Positions 15,343 to 23,307 are shown, counted from the first letter of the stretch. The stretch: DNA of 39,585 nucleotides from Acidimicrobiales bacterium (GCA_025456085.1 JALOLF010000035.1:1-39585); one strand, 5' to 3'. Program-made: numbers and translations. Notes: generated from the sequence alone by a model not told the origin.

Positions 15343-16458
15343 TCAGCCCGCCCGCAGGTCGTGGGGGAACAGGTGCCGTGCGACCTCGGCCAGCCCGTCG
15401 AGGTCGTGCACGTCGGAGCGCAGGAACGGCACGCGGAACACCGGTGCCGGCGCCACCCGCTGGGACAGGCCCTGGAGGTGGGCCTCCTCGTTGGCGGCCA
15501 CCTGGGCGAAGTCGGCCAGGTTGGCGTAGAGCCCACCCAGATCGCTGCGGTCGAGCGTGCGGGCCCGCTCCCGCAGCGCGCCCGGGGCGGCGCTCGAGAA
15601 GTGCGGGTGCATGCGGTTCACGATGAGCGCCCGGACCGGGATGTCGGCCTCGCCCAGCCTGGTGGCGAAGTAGGTGGCCTCCTCGACGACGTCGCGGCGG
15701 GGTGCGGTCACCAGCACGAAGGAGGTCTCGTCGTGGGTGAGCAGGTCGATGACCTTGGCGGCGCGCTCCTTGAACCCCTGCTCCATGCCCTCGAAGGCCC
15801 GGAAGAACGTGATGGCGTCGTCGACCACCTCGCCGCCGACGACCCTGGACACCGTGCGCAGGAACGTCTGCGCGGCGTAGGTGGCGGCCCGGAGCACGCC
15901 GCGGGTGGGGGCGATGATGATCCGGAACAGCTTGTGGTCGAGGAAGTGGGTCAACCGTCGGGGTGCCTCCAGGAAGTCCAGGGCGTTGCGGGTGGGTGGG
16001 GTGTCGACGACGATCAGGTCGAAGTCGGTGTCCTCGTGCAGCTCGTAGAGCTTCTCCATGGCCATGTACTCCTGCGTGCCCGACAGGGCACCGGAGATGT
16101 TGCGGTAGAAGCGGTTGGCGAGGATGCCCTCGGCCTGCTCGGGGCTCTCCGCGTGCTTCACGACGAGGTCGTCGAAGGTGCTCTTGGTGTCGAGCATGAG
16201 CGCCCACAGCTCCCCCCGCCACGGGCCGTCGATGCGGCTCGCGGTGTTGGTGAGGCCCTCCAGGCCCAGTGCGTCGGCGAGGCGCCGGGCGGGGTCGATG
16301 GTGACCACCACGGCTCGCCGACCCAGCCGCGCTCCCTCGAGCGCCAGCACGGCCGCGGTGGTGGTCTTGCCGACCCCGCCGGAGCCGGTGCACACGATGA
16401 TCCGTGCGTCGCGCACCAGCTGCAGCAGAGCGGCTGTGGGCGGGTGGGTGGCGCTCAT
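15343..16458 (-). CDS. ArsA/Get3-family ATPase, second of pair (BagB-like)
   Basis: A 371-residue deviant-Walker ATPase with P-loop TGSGGVGKTTTAAVLAL (residues 24-40), VVTIDPARRLADALGL as switch region, and DFDLIVVDTPPTRNALDFL as Walker B/A-loop. Family members energise arsenite export or insert tail-anchored proteins. Actinobacteria typically carry two fused-less copies near a whiB gene, as Mycobacterium tuberculosis Rv3679-Rv3680 near whiB4; the client here is unknown. ATG 16458 overlaps the stop of the first ATPase (ATGA), so the pair is translationally coupled and probably forms a heteromer. Confidence 0.86.
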   Translation of the reverse strand: MSATHPPTAALLQLVRDARIIVCTGSGGVGKTTTAAVLALEGARLGRRAVVVTIDPARRLADALGLEGLTNTASRIDGPWRGELWALMLDTKSTFDDLVVKHAESPEQAEGILANRFYRNISGALSGTQEYMAMEKLYELHEDTDFDLIVVDTPPTRNALDFLEAPRRLTHFLDHKLFRIIIAPTRGVLRAATYAAQTFLRTVSRVVGGEVVDDAITFFRAFEGMEQGFKERAAKVIDLLTHDETSFVLVTAPRRDVVEEATYFATRLGEADIPVRALIVNRMHPHFSSAAPGALRERARTLDRSDLGGLYANLADFAQVAANEEAHLQGLSQRVAPAPVFRVPFLRSDVHDLDGLAEVARHLFPHDLRAG

Positions 16459-17471
16459 CGGGCGCCCCCGGGCTCGGCGCCGGGAGCGCCCACGGCCGCG
16501 GTGCCGGGCAGCTCGGTGAGCGCCTCGATGTCGGCCAGCGCCGTGCGGGCCAGCAGGTCGACGTGTTCGGGGCCCAGGTCGGCCGTGAACAGGAAGGGGA
16601 GCCGGATCTGGGGCAGGGGCAGCTCGCCGGAGAGCCGCGCCAGCTGCTCGGCCTGGAGCTCCATGCGGTGCCGACGGAACTGGGCGGCGGCCCGCAGCTC
16701 GGCCCCCTCGCCGGGCAGGAGGTGGGCTCCGGCCGCCCCCGCCGCCACCTCGGGATCGGTGCCGAGGCCCGGGAGCTCGGGATAGAGGCCGTTGACCACC
16801 ACCGGGCCCAGGCTCACGCCGACGTCCTCCTCCAGGCTGTAGGCCGTCTCGATCAGCTCGTTGACCGGGGTCTCCTCGGGCAGCGTCACCAGCAGCACCT
16901 GGCAGCGGGCGGGGTCGTCGAGCAGGTCGAGCACGTCCTGGGCCTGGGTGCGGATGGGTCCCACGCTCACCGCGTCGAGCAGCCCGCGGGGCGAGCGCAG
17001 GAAGGAGATGGCGTGGCCCGCGGCGGGGGCGTCGAGCAGGATCAGATCGGCGGTGCCGGAGCGCTCGAGCTGCTTGACCTTGCCCAGGATCAGGATGTCC
17101 TTGATGCCGGGCGCTGCGGTGGCCACGACGTCGAGGGCACCGGAGGAGGCCAGGCGTCGCGAGATCCGGTGCATCCCGTGGTCCTCGAGGTACTCGATGA
17201 GCGCGTCGTCCGGCGTGAGGGTCCGGGCCCGCACGTCGCTGGCCCCGTCGGGACCGCCTCCCGGGGACAGCACGACCTCGTCGTAGTCGAACGGGGGTTG
17301 CCCGAACAGGGTGGCCAACCCGCTCTTGCCCTCCACCTCGATGACCAGGGTCGTGAGACCGCAGCGGGCCGCGGCGCGGGCCAGCGACGCGCTGACGGTC
17401 GTTTTGCCCACGCCGCCCTTCCCGGCCACGATGACGACGCGAGATGCTGCGAAGAACCGCGCAGGATCCAA
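16455..17471 (-). CDS. ArsA/Get3-family ATPase, first of pair (BagA-like)
   Basis: A 338-residue protein whose deviant Walker A motif AGKGGVGKTTVSASLA begins at residue 16, followed by TLVIEVEGKSGLATLFG, GIKDILILGKVKQLE and ADLILLDAPAAGHAISFL. Relative to its partner the switch I DPA is replaced by EVEGKS, as usual for the A member of the actinobacterial pair. TTG 17471 (LDPARFF) is chosen because GAGGGGAG lies a few bases upstream and no ATG or GTG fits; TAGTCT (17506-17501) is a candidate -10. It is divergent from the NfeD-like gene, and the two 5' ends are only 23 bp apart. Confidence 0.84.
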   Translation of the reverse strand: MDPARFFAASRVVIVAGKGGVGKTTVSASLARAAARCGLTTLVIEVEGKSGLATLFGQPPFDYDEVVLSPGGGPDGASDVRARTLTPDDALIEYLEDHGMHRISRRLASSGALDVVATAAPGIKDILILGKVKQLERSGTADLILLDAPAAGHAISFLRSPRGLLDAVSVGPIRTQAQDVLDLLDDPARCQVLLVTLPEETPVNELIETAYSLEEDVGVSLGPVVVNGLYPELPGLGTDPEVAAGAAGAHLLPGEGAELRAAAQFRRHRMELQAEQLARLSGELPLPQIRLPFLFTADLGPEHVDLLARTALADIEALTELPGTAAVGAPGAEPGGAR

Positions 17472-17494
17472 CCCACTCCCCTCGGAGGCGCTCG

Positions 17495-18817
17495 GTGCGC
17501 AGACTACCCATTGCCGGTGCGCTGCTCGTCGCACTGGCGGCGATCCTCGCCCTCGTCGGCGGCGCCGGTCGCGCCGCGTCCGCTGCGCCGGCTCAGACCG
17601 GCGACGCGGGGTTCGTGGTGGTGGCCAAGGTGACGGGGCTGGTCGATCCGGTCCTGGCCGACTACCTCGACCGGACCGTGACCGAGGCGGAGGAGGCGGG
17701 TGCGCGGGGGCTCGTGCTGCGGGTCAACAGCGACGGCGTCGTCGTGTCCGACGAGGACGTGACGGACCTCGTCGAGCGCCTGCAGGCCTCGACGGTGCCC
17801 GTGCACGTGTGGATCGGGCCCAGCGGATCGGGCCTCACCGGCGACGCCTCGTGGCTGGTGCTGGGTGCCGACACCATCGGCATGGCCCCCGGGACGGAGC
17901 TGGGCGGTGGTGACGAGCCGGCGGACGGTCTGTCCCCCGAGGTCCTGGCCGGCCTTTCGCCCCAGGCCCGCGCCGCTCTGGACGCCGGCGTGGTGACCGA
18001 GGGCAACGAGGTCGACGACGAGGAAGCCGCGCAGCTCGGCATCACCGCCGGACAGGCCCCCACCATCGGCGACTTCGTGGTCGATCTCCCCGGCTTCGAG
18101 ACCCGCGAGGTCTCCCAGGGTGACCAGACGCGCCGTGAGCCCGTGACCCTGGTGGTGTTCACCCAGCTCAGCCTGCTCGACCAGTTCATGCACACGGTGG
18201 CCAGCCCCGCCGTGGCCTACCTGTTGTTCATCGCCGGCCTGTCGCTGCTGGTGTTCGAGCTCTACACCGCCGGTGTGGGCGTGGCCGGCGTCGTGGGCGC
18301 GCTGAGCTTCGTGCTCGCCTGCTACGGGCTCTCGGTCCTGCCCGTCCGGCCGGTCGGCGTGGCGCTGCTGGTGCTGTCGATGGTCGCCTACGCGGTCGAC
18401 GTGCAGACGGGTGTTCCCCGGTTCTGGACCGCGGCCGGCACGGTGCTGTTCGTGTCTGGCTCGTTGGTGCTCTACGACGGCGTCTCGATGTCGTGGTTGA
18501 CCCTCGCCGTGGGTGTGGTGGCGATGCTGCTGACCTACCTGGCCGGCATGCCGGCCATGGTGCGCACGCGCTTCTCGACGCCCACGATCGGACGGGAGTG
18601 GATGGTCGGCGAGATGGGCCGGGCGGTGAGCCCCATCGCCCCCGACGGTGTGGTGCAGATCCGCGGCGCGCTGTGGCGGGCGTTCACCAACCGGGCCACG
18701 CCCATCGACGAGCTCGACGCGGTGCGGGTGACGGGGATCGAGGGGCTGGTGCTGGAGGTCGAGCCCGAGACCGGCGCGGCCCGTGACTACCGCGAGCGTC
18801 GCCCGGCCGACGGGTAG
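17495..18817 (+). CDS. NfeD-like membrane protein with inactive ClpP-like domain
   Basis: A 440-residue protein. It has a signal peptide (RRLPIAGALLVALAAILALVGG), a ClpP-like periplasmic domain (about 45-215), four or five membrane helices (about 230-365) and a C-terminal NfeD OB-fold (IGREWMVGEMGRAVSP, VQIRGALWRAFT). NfeD proteases use a Ser-Lys dyad. At the place of the usual PSGARAASAG the sequence is PSGSGLTGDAS, putting Gly where the nucleophile Ser is expected. The protease region has almost no Lys. It is therefore probably a non-catalytic scaffold, perhaps working with a stomatin-like partner not seen here. GTG 17495 has GGAGG at 17484-17488. It is divergent from the ArsA-like pair and upstream of whiB. 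Confidence 0.83.
   Translation: MRRLPIAGALLVALAAILALVGGAGRAASAAPAQTGDAGFVVVAKVTGLVDPVLADYLDRTVTEAEEAGARGLVLRVNSDGVVVSDEDVTDLVERLQASTVPVHVWIGPSGSGLTGDASWLVLGADTIGMAPGTELGGGDEPADGLSPEVLAGLSPQARAALDAGVVTEGNEVDDEEAAQLGITAGQAPTIGDFVVDLPGFETREVSQGDQTRREPVTLVVFTQLSLLDQFMHTVASPAVAYLLFIAGLSLLVFELYTAGVGVAGVVGALSFVLACYGLSVLPVRPVGVALLVLSMVAYAVDVQTGVPRFWTAAGTVLFVSGSLVLYDGVSMSWLTLAVGVVAMLLTYLAGMPAMVRTRFSTPTIGREWMVGEMGRAVSPIAPDGVVQIRGALWRAFTNRATPIDELDAVRVTGIEGLVLEVEPETGAARDYRERRPADG
17501..17506 (-). promoter_or_regulatory. Possible -10 of the ArsA-like operon
   Basis: TAGTCT on the minus strand, inside the first codons of the divergent NfeD-like gene. A start near 17493 would give a ~22-nt leader carrying GAGGGGAG before TTG 17471. 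Confidence 0.35.
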
Positions 18818-18980
18818 CCAGCCCTCGGGGTTCCGAGCCGAGTCGAAATGGCGCGAGTCGTGGTGCTCGATGGACCGGAAATACCACGGTTGTAATTCGG
18901 ATCATTTCCCGCAATTCGCCGGCTACCGTTCTCGCCGGTCCCCTCGACCGTGGTCGGTGCGTGGCGGCTCTGACCTGCGT

Positions 18981-19010
18981 TTGTTCGCTATGTCAAGCGA
19001 AGGTGAACAA
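18981..19010. promoter_or_regulatory. Nested inverted repeats upstream of whiB (operator candidate)
   Basis: Outer arms TTGTTC (18981-18986) and GAACAA (19005-19010) are perfectly complementary. A second pair, TTCGCT (18984-18989) and AGCGAA (18996-19001), overlaps the left arm. The site lies in the 255-bp gap 18818-19072, which is AT-richer than its surroundings and holds no gene, and is about 35 bp before the candidate -10. It fits a dimeric regulator site; the factor is unknown. Confidence 0.4.
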
Positions 19011-19043
19011 AAGTTGACCCTTGTATCCGGGAACGACGAGTTG

Positions 19044-19066
19044 TAGGGTCCGCCACGAAAGGGGGA
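19044..19066 (+). promoter_or_regulatory. Candidate -10 and ribosome-binding site for whiB
   Basis: TAGGGT (19044-19049) fits the -10 pattern. Transcription near 19056 leaves a short leader with AAAGGGGGA (19058-19066), 6 nt before the TTG start at 19073, which it helps to define. Confidence 0.45.
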
Positions 19067-19072
19067 CATGCC

Positions 19073-19336
19073 TTGAGCGCACAACGCGTCGAAGAATCCT
19101 GGCAGATCCGGGCAGCGTGCAGGGGGCCACAGGCGGCGGTGTTCTTCCCGCCGCCCCAGTTCGAGCGCAAGGACGAGAAGCTCGAGCGTGAGACCCGTGC
19201 CAAGGCGATCTGCGCCACGTGTGCGGTGAAGTCGGAGTGCCTCGAGTACGCCATCGGCATCAAGGAGCCGCACGGCATCTGGGGCGGTTTGAACGAGGTC
19301 GAACGAAAGAACCTGCTGGCGCAACGCGCCGGCTGA
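19073..19336 (+). CDS. WhiB-family iron-sulfur transcriptional regulator
   Basis: An 87-residue Wbl protein. Four cluster-binding cysteines are Cys16 (IRAACRGP), Cys47 and Cys50 (ICATC) and Cys56 (KSEC), followed by the beta-turn motif GIWGG (68-72) and a basic C-terminal helix. Wbl proteins bind a redox-sensitive [4Fe-4S] cluster and usually act with the principal sigma factor. The spacer between Cys16 and Cys47 is long and charged (FFPPPQFERKDEKLERETR), so I do not assign it to a WhiB1-7 subclass. The TTG start is forced by the frame and supported by AAAGGGGGA. It lies near the ArsA-like pair, as whiB4/wblA does in other actinobacteria, and is followed by a structured non-coding region. Confidence 0.92.
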   Translation: MSAQRVEESWQIRAACRGPQAAVFFPPPQFERKDEKLERETRAKAICATCAVKSECLEYAIGIKEPHGIWGGLNEVERKNLLAQRAG

Positions 19337-19346
19337 TGTCTCCACC

Positions 19347-19410
19347 CCTCGGGGCGGCGTGCAGCCGTTCCGGCGCGCGGGATACGGGGGTTCCCGCTGC
19401 CGCCCCGAGG
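19347..19410 (+). other. Predicted three-way-junction RNA structure after whiB
   Basis: Outer stem CCTCGGGGCGGC (19347-19358) pairs perfectly with GCCGCCCCGAGG (19399-19410). Inside are two hairpins: GCCG-ttc-CGGC (19364-19374) and GCGGGA / TCCCGC (19377-19382 and 19392-19397). It starts 10 nt after the whiB stop. A further CGGGC / GCCCG hairpin follows at 19422-19440. This could be the whiB 3' UTR, a processing signal or a separate small RNA. It matches no RNA family I can name. Confidence 0.5.
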
Positions 19411-19443
19411 TGGTGTTCCCCCGGGCGGAGTAGGGGCCCGAAC

Positions 19444-19483
19444 CACGTGTGGCCGGTGGGCTCCATGCCCCCGGCCACACGTG
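19444..19483 (+). terminator. Long hairpin, probable terminator of whiB transcript
   Basis: Arms CACGTGTGGCCGG (19444-19456) and CCGGCCACACGTG (19471-19483) are perfectly complementary. Inner GGGC (19458-19461) and GCCC (19467-19470) extend the stem to 17 bp with one bulged T and a 5-nt loop. There is no T-run after it, as is common in high-GC actinobacteria. It ends 22 nt before the acyltransferase start. Confidence 0.65.
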
Positions 19484-19505
19484 TTCCCGGCGGGAGGTCG
19501 GGCTG

Positions 19506-20297
19506 ATGGATGCGCAGGGTCTCGCGGTGCGGCGGGCGTTCACGGCGGCGGGCGAGCTCGTGGCCCGGTACACGAGGCTCGACTACGAGCCCCCGGCCGA
19601 GATGCCGCCGCCGCCGGCGGTGCTGGTGGTGAACCACGGCTTCGGCGGGGTCGTCGACCTGAACGTCCTCGCCTTCGCCGGCCTGACGGCCCGGATGGGC
19701 GTGGCGCCCGACCAACCGGCGACCATCCTCACCCACCAGCTCGTGTGGACGGTCGGCGTGGGTCGGTGGCTCGAGCCGGCGGGCTGCCGCCCCGCCGGTC
19801 CCACGGTGGCTCGCGAGGCGCTCGCCCGTGGCGAGTACGTGCTGGTGTCGCCGGGCGGCGATCTGGATGCCGGCAAACCGTGGCGGGCACGCAACGAGAT
19901 CCGCTTCGCCGGACGCACCGGCTACGCCCGTCTGGCGGTGGAGGCCGGGGTCCCCATCCTCCCCACGGTCATCGTGGGAGCCGGGGAGTCGCTGCTGGTA
20001 CTCAGCGACGGACAGCGCCTGGCCCGCGCCCTCGGCGTGGACCGTCGCCTCCGCAACCGGACGCTGCCGGTGACGGTGTCGATCCCGTGGGGGCTCAGCA
20101 TCGGGCTGGTGGGCCTGCTGCCCTACGTGCCGCTTCCCACCAAGCTGCGGGCCGAGACCGGTCCCGCCTTCGTCCCCGGGCCCGACGAGTCCGCCGAGGA
20201 GCTGGCCGACCGGGTGCACACCTGGATGCAGGACACGGCCGATCGGCTCACCGCGGGTCGGGTACCCGTGCTGGGCTGGCAGATGCCTCGCCGCTGA
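19506..20297 (+). CDS. Lysophospholipid acyltransferase-family protein
   Basis: A 263-residue protein. The acceptor motif of glycerol-phosphate/DGAT2-type acyltransferases appears as VLVVNHGFGGVVDLNVLAF (about residues 39-57), with the His of the usual NHx(n)D block. Later blocks are YVLVSPGGDLDAGKPW (in place of the FPEG block) and GRTGYARLAVEAGVPILPTVIVG, as in actinobacterial lysophospholipid acyltransferase homologues. It probably transfers a fatty acyl group to a lipid at the membrane; the substrate is unknown. ATG 19506 is chosen because GGGAGG (19493-19498) lies 7 nt upstream. It is convergent with selB (8 nt). Confidence 0.75.
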   Translation: MDAQGLAVRRAFTAAGELVARYTRLDYEPPAEMPPPPAVLVVNHGFGGVVDLNVLAFAGLTARMGVAPDQPATILTHQLVWTVGVGRWLEPAGCRPAGPTVAREALARGEYVLVSPGGDLDAGKPWRARNEIRFAGRTGYARLAVEAGVPILPTVIVGAGESLLVLSDGQRLARALGVDRRLRNRTLPVTVSIPWGLSIGLVGLLPYVPLPTKLRAETGPAFVPGPDESAEELADRVHTWMQDTADRLTAGRVPVLGWQMPRR

Positions 20298-20305
20298 GGT
20301 GCCGG

Positions 20306-22021
20306 TCAGCCCCCGAGCCGGGGCCCGGCGATGCGCAGGTCCCCCCGGCGGCGGGTGCGGCCCGTTGCGTCGAGCACCGCCAGCAGCGGCAGCGCGTACT
20401 TGCGGGTGGTGCCCAGCGCCTCGCGGATCTCGGCCACCGTCACCCCGTCGGGCCGTTCCTCGAGCAGCCCGGCGACGATGCGGGCCGCCGCCTCGACCGC
20501 CTCGGGGGCGAAGCAGATGCCGGCCTCCTCGACGACGCGCCCCCGGCGCACGAGCTCGCGCAGCTCGCCGCGGTCCACGCCCTCGGGTGGGGGTGGGGCG
20601 AAGAGCGCCGCGGCGAGCGCCGCCGGATAGGGGTGGTCCTCCAGCGGGTCCCGCCCGGTCGCCGGCACGGCGCGGCCGGCGTCGATCTCCACGCCCTCCA
20701 GGGAGTCGAGCAGGGCCCGCTGCCGGCCGTCGAGCGTGGCCAGGTCGAGACCCAGCGGTCCCGCCTCGGCCACCCGACGGGACAGCTCCTCGCGTGCCGC
20801 CCCGGCCACCACCGGATCGACCACCCAGGAGCCCACGGTGGGGTCGAGGCGCGCACCGGTGAGCCGCTCCAGCTCGTCGGCGTCGACCCATCCCCGTTCG
20901 GCCACGACCCGCTCGACCGAGCGGTCGGGGCGGGCCCGCGACGCGGCGCGCACCGGGGCCACGTCGAGCACCTCGCCGCCGCCGACCGTCTCGCCCCGGC
21001 CCGCCTCACGCAGCACGAAGTGGTCGCCCGGCAGCAACGGCAGCGGCACGGGCAGGTGCAGCCGCACCGCGCCGGTCTGCGCCGGCTCGAGTGCCGCCGG
21101 CCCCAGCACCCGCAACCGCACCGGGACCTCGCGGCTGCCGAGGTAGGCCACCCAGGCCCCCCGGCGCGAGACCGTGTGGTCGACGCTGGGAAGCACCGTC
21201 AGCGAGGCGTCGAGGATCGCCGTCTCGTGCCACTGCCCCGGCCGCACCAGCACGTCGCCGCGGGCGACCTCGTCGTGGGTCACCCCCACCAGGTTCACGG
21301 CCACGCGGTTGCCGGGGCCGACCCGGGGACGGGTGTCGTGATGGCTCTGCAGGCTGCGCACCCGCACGGCGCGTCGCTGCGGGGCCAGCCACAGCTCGTC
21401 GTCCACGTCGAGCGCACCGCCGGTCAACGTGCCCGTGACCACGGTGCCCGCTCCCCTGGCGGCGAAGGCCCGGTCGATCCACAGGCGGGGGCGTCCCCGG
21501 TCGGCCGCGGTCGGGGTGTCGGCGACGAGCCGGTCGAGCGCCGCCCGCAGCTCGTCGAGACCGGTGCCGTTGAGGGCGTCGACCGCCACCACCTCGGCGT
21601 GCTCGAGGAAGGAGCCGGCCACCCGGTCCGCCACCTCCAGTCGGGCGAGCTCGAGGTGGTCCTCGTCGACGAGCGCGGCCTTGGTCAGCGCGACCAGACC
21701 GTGGCGCTGGCCGAGCAGGTCCAGGATGCGCAGGTGCTCCTCGCTCTGGGGCTTCCACGCCTCGGTCGCGGCCACGACGAACAGACAGGCGTCGACCGCG
21801 CCCACGCCGGCCAGCATGTTCTTCAGGAAGCGCACGTGACCGGGGACGTCGACGAAGGACACCGCCGCCCCCGACGGCAGCGTGGTCGAGGCGAAGCCGA
21901 GATCGATGGTGAGTCCCCGGGCCTTCTCCTCGGCCCATCGGTCGGGGTCGGTGCCGGTGAGCGCGAGCACGAGGGAGGACTTGCCGTGATCGACGTGCCC
22001 CGCGGTGGCGATGACGTGCAC
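20306..22021 (-). CDS. selB: Selenocysteine-specific translation elongation factor SelB
   Basis: A 571-residue GTPase that delivers Sec-tRNA(Sec) to UGA codons by binding a SECIS hairpin. G1 is AGHVDHGKSS (7-16), G2 lies in EEKARGLTIDLGFA and G3 is DVPGH (58-62). G4 reads TKAA (113-116) where elongation factors have N/TKxD, so the guanine-selecting Asp is replaced; I believe some actinobacterial SelB proteins vary here too. Beta-barrel domains follow (RGAGTVVTGTLTGG). The C-terminal ~200 residues are winged-helix repeats ending LGTTRKYALPLLAVLDATGRTRRRGD, the mRNA-binding part. GTG 22021 lies 7 nt after the selA stop, so the two form an operon. Confidence 0.94.
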   Translation of the reverse strand: MHVIATAGHVDHGKSSLVLALTGTDPDRWAEEKARGLTIDLGFASTTLPSGAAVSFVDVPGHVRFLKNMLAGVGAVDACLFVVAATEAWKPQSEEHLRILDLLGQRHGLVALTKAALVDEDHLELARLEVADRVAGSFLEHAEVVAVDALNGTGLDELRAALDRLVADTPTAADRGRPRLWIDRAFAARGAGTVVTGTLTGGALDVDDELWLAPQRRAVRVRSLQSHHDTRPRVGPGNRVAVNLVGVTHDEVARGDVLVRPGQWHETAILDASLTVLPSVDHTVSRRGAWVAYLGSREVPVRLRVLGPAALEPAQTGAVRLHLPVPLPLLPGDHFVLREAGRGETVGGGEVLDVAPVRAASRARPDRSVERVVAERGWVDADELERLTGARLDPTVGSWVVDPVVAGAAREELSRRVAEAGPLGLDLATLDGRQRALLDSLEGVEIDAGRAVPATGRDPLEDHPYPAALAAALFAPPPPEGVDRGELRELVRRGRVVEEAGICFAPEAVEAAARIVAGLLEERPDGVTVAEIREALGTTRKYALPLLAVLDATGRTRRRGDLRIAGPRLGG

Positions 22022-22028
22022 CGTGGCC

Positions 22029-23300
22029 TCAGGAGCCGCAGGCGCGCAGCGCGGCGGCGAGGTGCTCGTCGCGGACGGGGTCGACGGTGCGCAGGTCCGC
22101 CACGGTGGCGTCGTCCTGCACCCGAGCGATCACGGGCGGGTCGGCGGCTCGCAGCGCGGCGGTGTGGTCCCCGGGTCGGGTGAGGCCCACCGAGGCCAGC
22201 TCCACACCCGGCAGCGTGCCGCCGCCGGGCACCGCCGCGGTCGGCGTGACCGACCATCCGGGGGCGGTCGTCGCCACCGCCGCGGCGCGCTGGGCCAGCA
22301 CCTCGAGCGGGACCGTCGCCATGCGCCAGAACGGGATGGCGTCGCCGTCGCGGCGCAGGTACGCCAACGCCGTCTCCTGGAGCGCGGCGAGCACGAGCGC
22401 GCCGGGGCGCAGGGCGCGGGCCAACGGGTGTCGAGCGCACGCCGACACGAGGTCGGCCCGTCCGACGAGGATGCCGGCCTGCGGGCCGCCGAGCAGCTTG
22501 TCGCCCGAGAACAGCACGAGGTCCGCGCCGGCGGCGAGCGTCTGGCGCACCGCCGGCTCGTCGTGCAGCCACGACGGGGGGCCGTCGGCGAGCCAAGGGC
22601 AGGCGGCGTCGAGCAACCCCGAGCCGAGGTCGGCGACGACGGGCACCCCCAACCCCGTGAGCGCCGCGACCGACACGGTCTCGGTGAACCCCGTGATGCG
22701 GTAGTTGGACTGGTGGACCTTCATCACCAGCGCCACGTCCGCGTCGGTGTCGCCCACGGCGTGCTCGAAGTCGGACCGTCGGGTGCGGTTGGTGGTGCCC
22801 ACCTCGACCAGGCGTGCGCCGGACTCGGCCATGACGTCGGGGACGCGGAACCCGCCGCCGATCTCCACCAGCTCCCCCCGGGACACCGCCGCGCCGCGGC
22901 CGCGGGCCAGGGCGGCCAGCGCCAGCAGGACCGCGGCGGCGCCGTTGTTGACCACGAGCGCGGCCTCGGCGCCGGTGGCGAGGGCGAGGAGTCGTCCGGC
23001 GTGGTCGGTGCGACTGCCCCGGCGGCCGGACTCCAGGTCGAGCTCGAGGTTCGTGGACGTCGGCTCCTGGTCGTGGCTCAGCGGTGCCCGCCCCAGGTTG
23101 GTGTGCAGCAGCACGCCGGTGGCGTTCACCACCGGTTGCAGGAGGCGTCGCGACAGGCGCCGGGCCTGCGACGCCGCGGCCGTCGGATCACCGGTGGCGA
23201 TGGCGGCCCGAGCCGCCTCCACCCGCAGGGGGTGGGGCAGGCCGGTGTCGAGCAGCGATCGGGCCAGGGCGTCGACCGACGGCGGACGGGTGGCGGGCAC
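22029..23300 (-). CDS. selA: L-seryl-tRNA(Sec) selenium transferase SelA
   Basis: A 423-residue PLP enzyme that converts Ser-tRNA(Sec) to Sec-tRNA(Sec) with selenophosphate. It has INATGVLLHTNLGRAPLS-like sequence (VNATGVLLHTNLGRAPLS), TGAEAALVVNNGAAAVLLAL, RGELVEIGGGFRVPDVM, EVGTTNRTR and the PLP-lysine block FSGDKLLGGPQAGI (Lys268). GTG 23300 has TATCCT 7 nt upstream (leaderless). It is followed at once by selB. selC and selD are not in the window, and no obvious selenoprotein gene is adjacent. Confidence 0.95.
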   Translation of the reverse strand: MPATRPPSVDALARSLLDTGLPHPLRVEAARAAIATGDPTAAASQARRLSRRLLQPVVNATGVLLHTNLGRAPLSHDQEPTSTNLELDLESGRRGSRTDHAGRLLALATGAEAALVVNNGAAAVLLALAALARGRGAAVSRGELVEIGGGFRVPDVMAESGARLVEVGTTNRTRRSDFEHAVGDTDADVALVMKVHQSNYRITGFTETVSVAALTGLGVPVVADLGSGLLDAACPWLADGPPSWLHDEPAVRQTLAAGADLVLFSGDKLLGGPQAGILVGRADLVSACARHPLARALRPGALVLAALQETALAYLRRDGDAIPFWRMATVPLEVLAQRAAAVATTAPGWSVTPTAAVPGGGTLPGVELASVGLTRPGDHTAALRAADPPVIARVQDDATVADLRTVDPVRDEHLAAALRACGS

Positions 23301-23307
23301 GGCGGTC

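Noticed and set aside
19337-19505. tRNA-Sec gene (selC) next to selAB
   Set aside because: The structured region has no UCA anticodon loop, no T-loop GGTTCGANTCC and the wrong stem lengths; it was kept only as an unassigned RNA structure.
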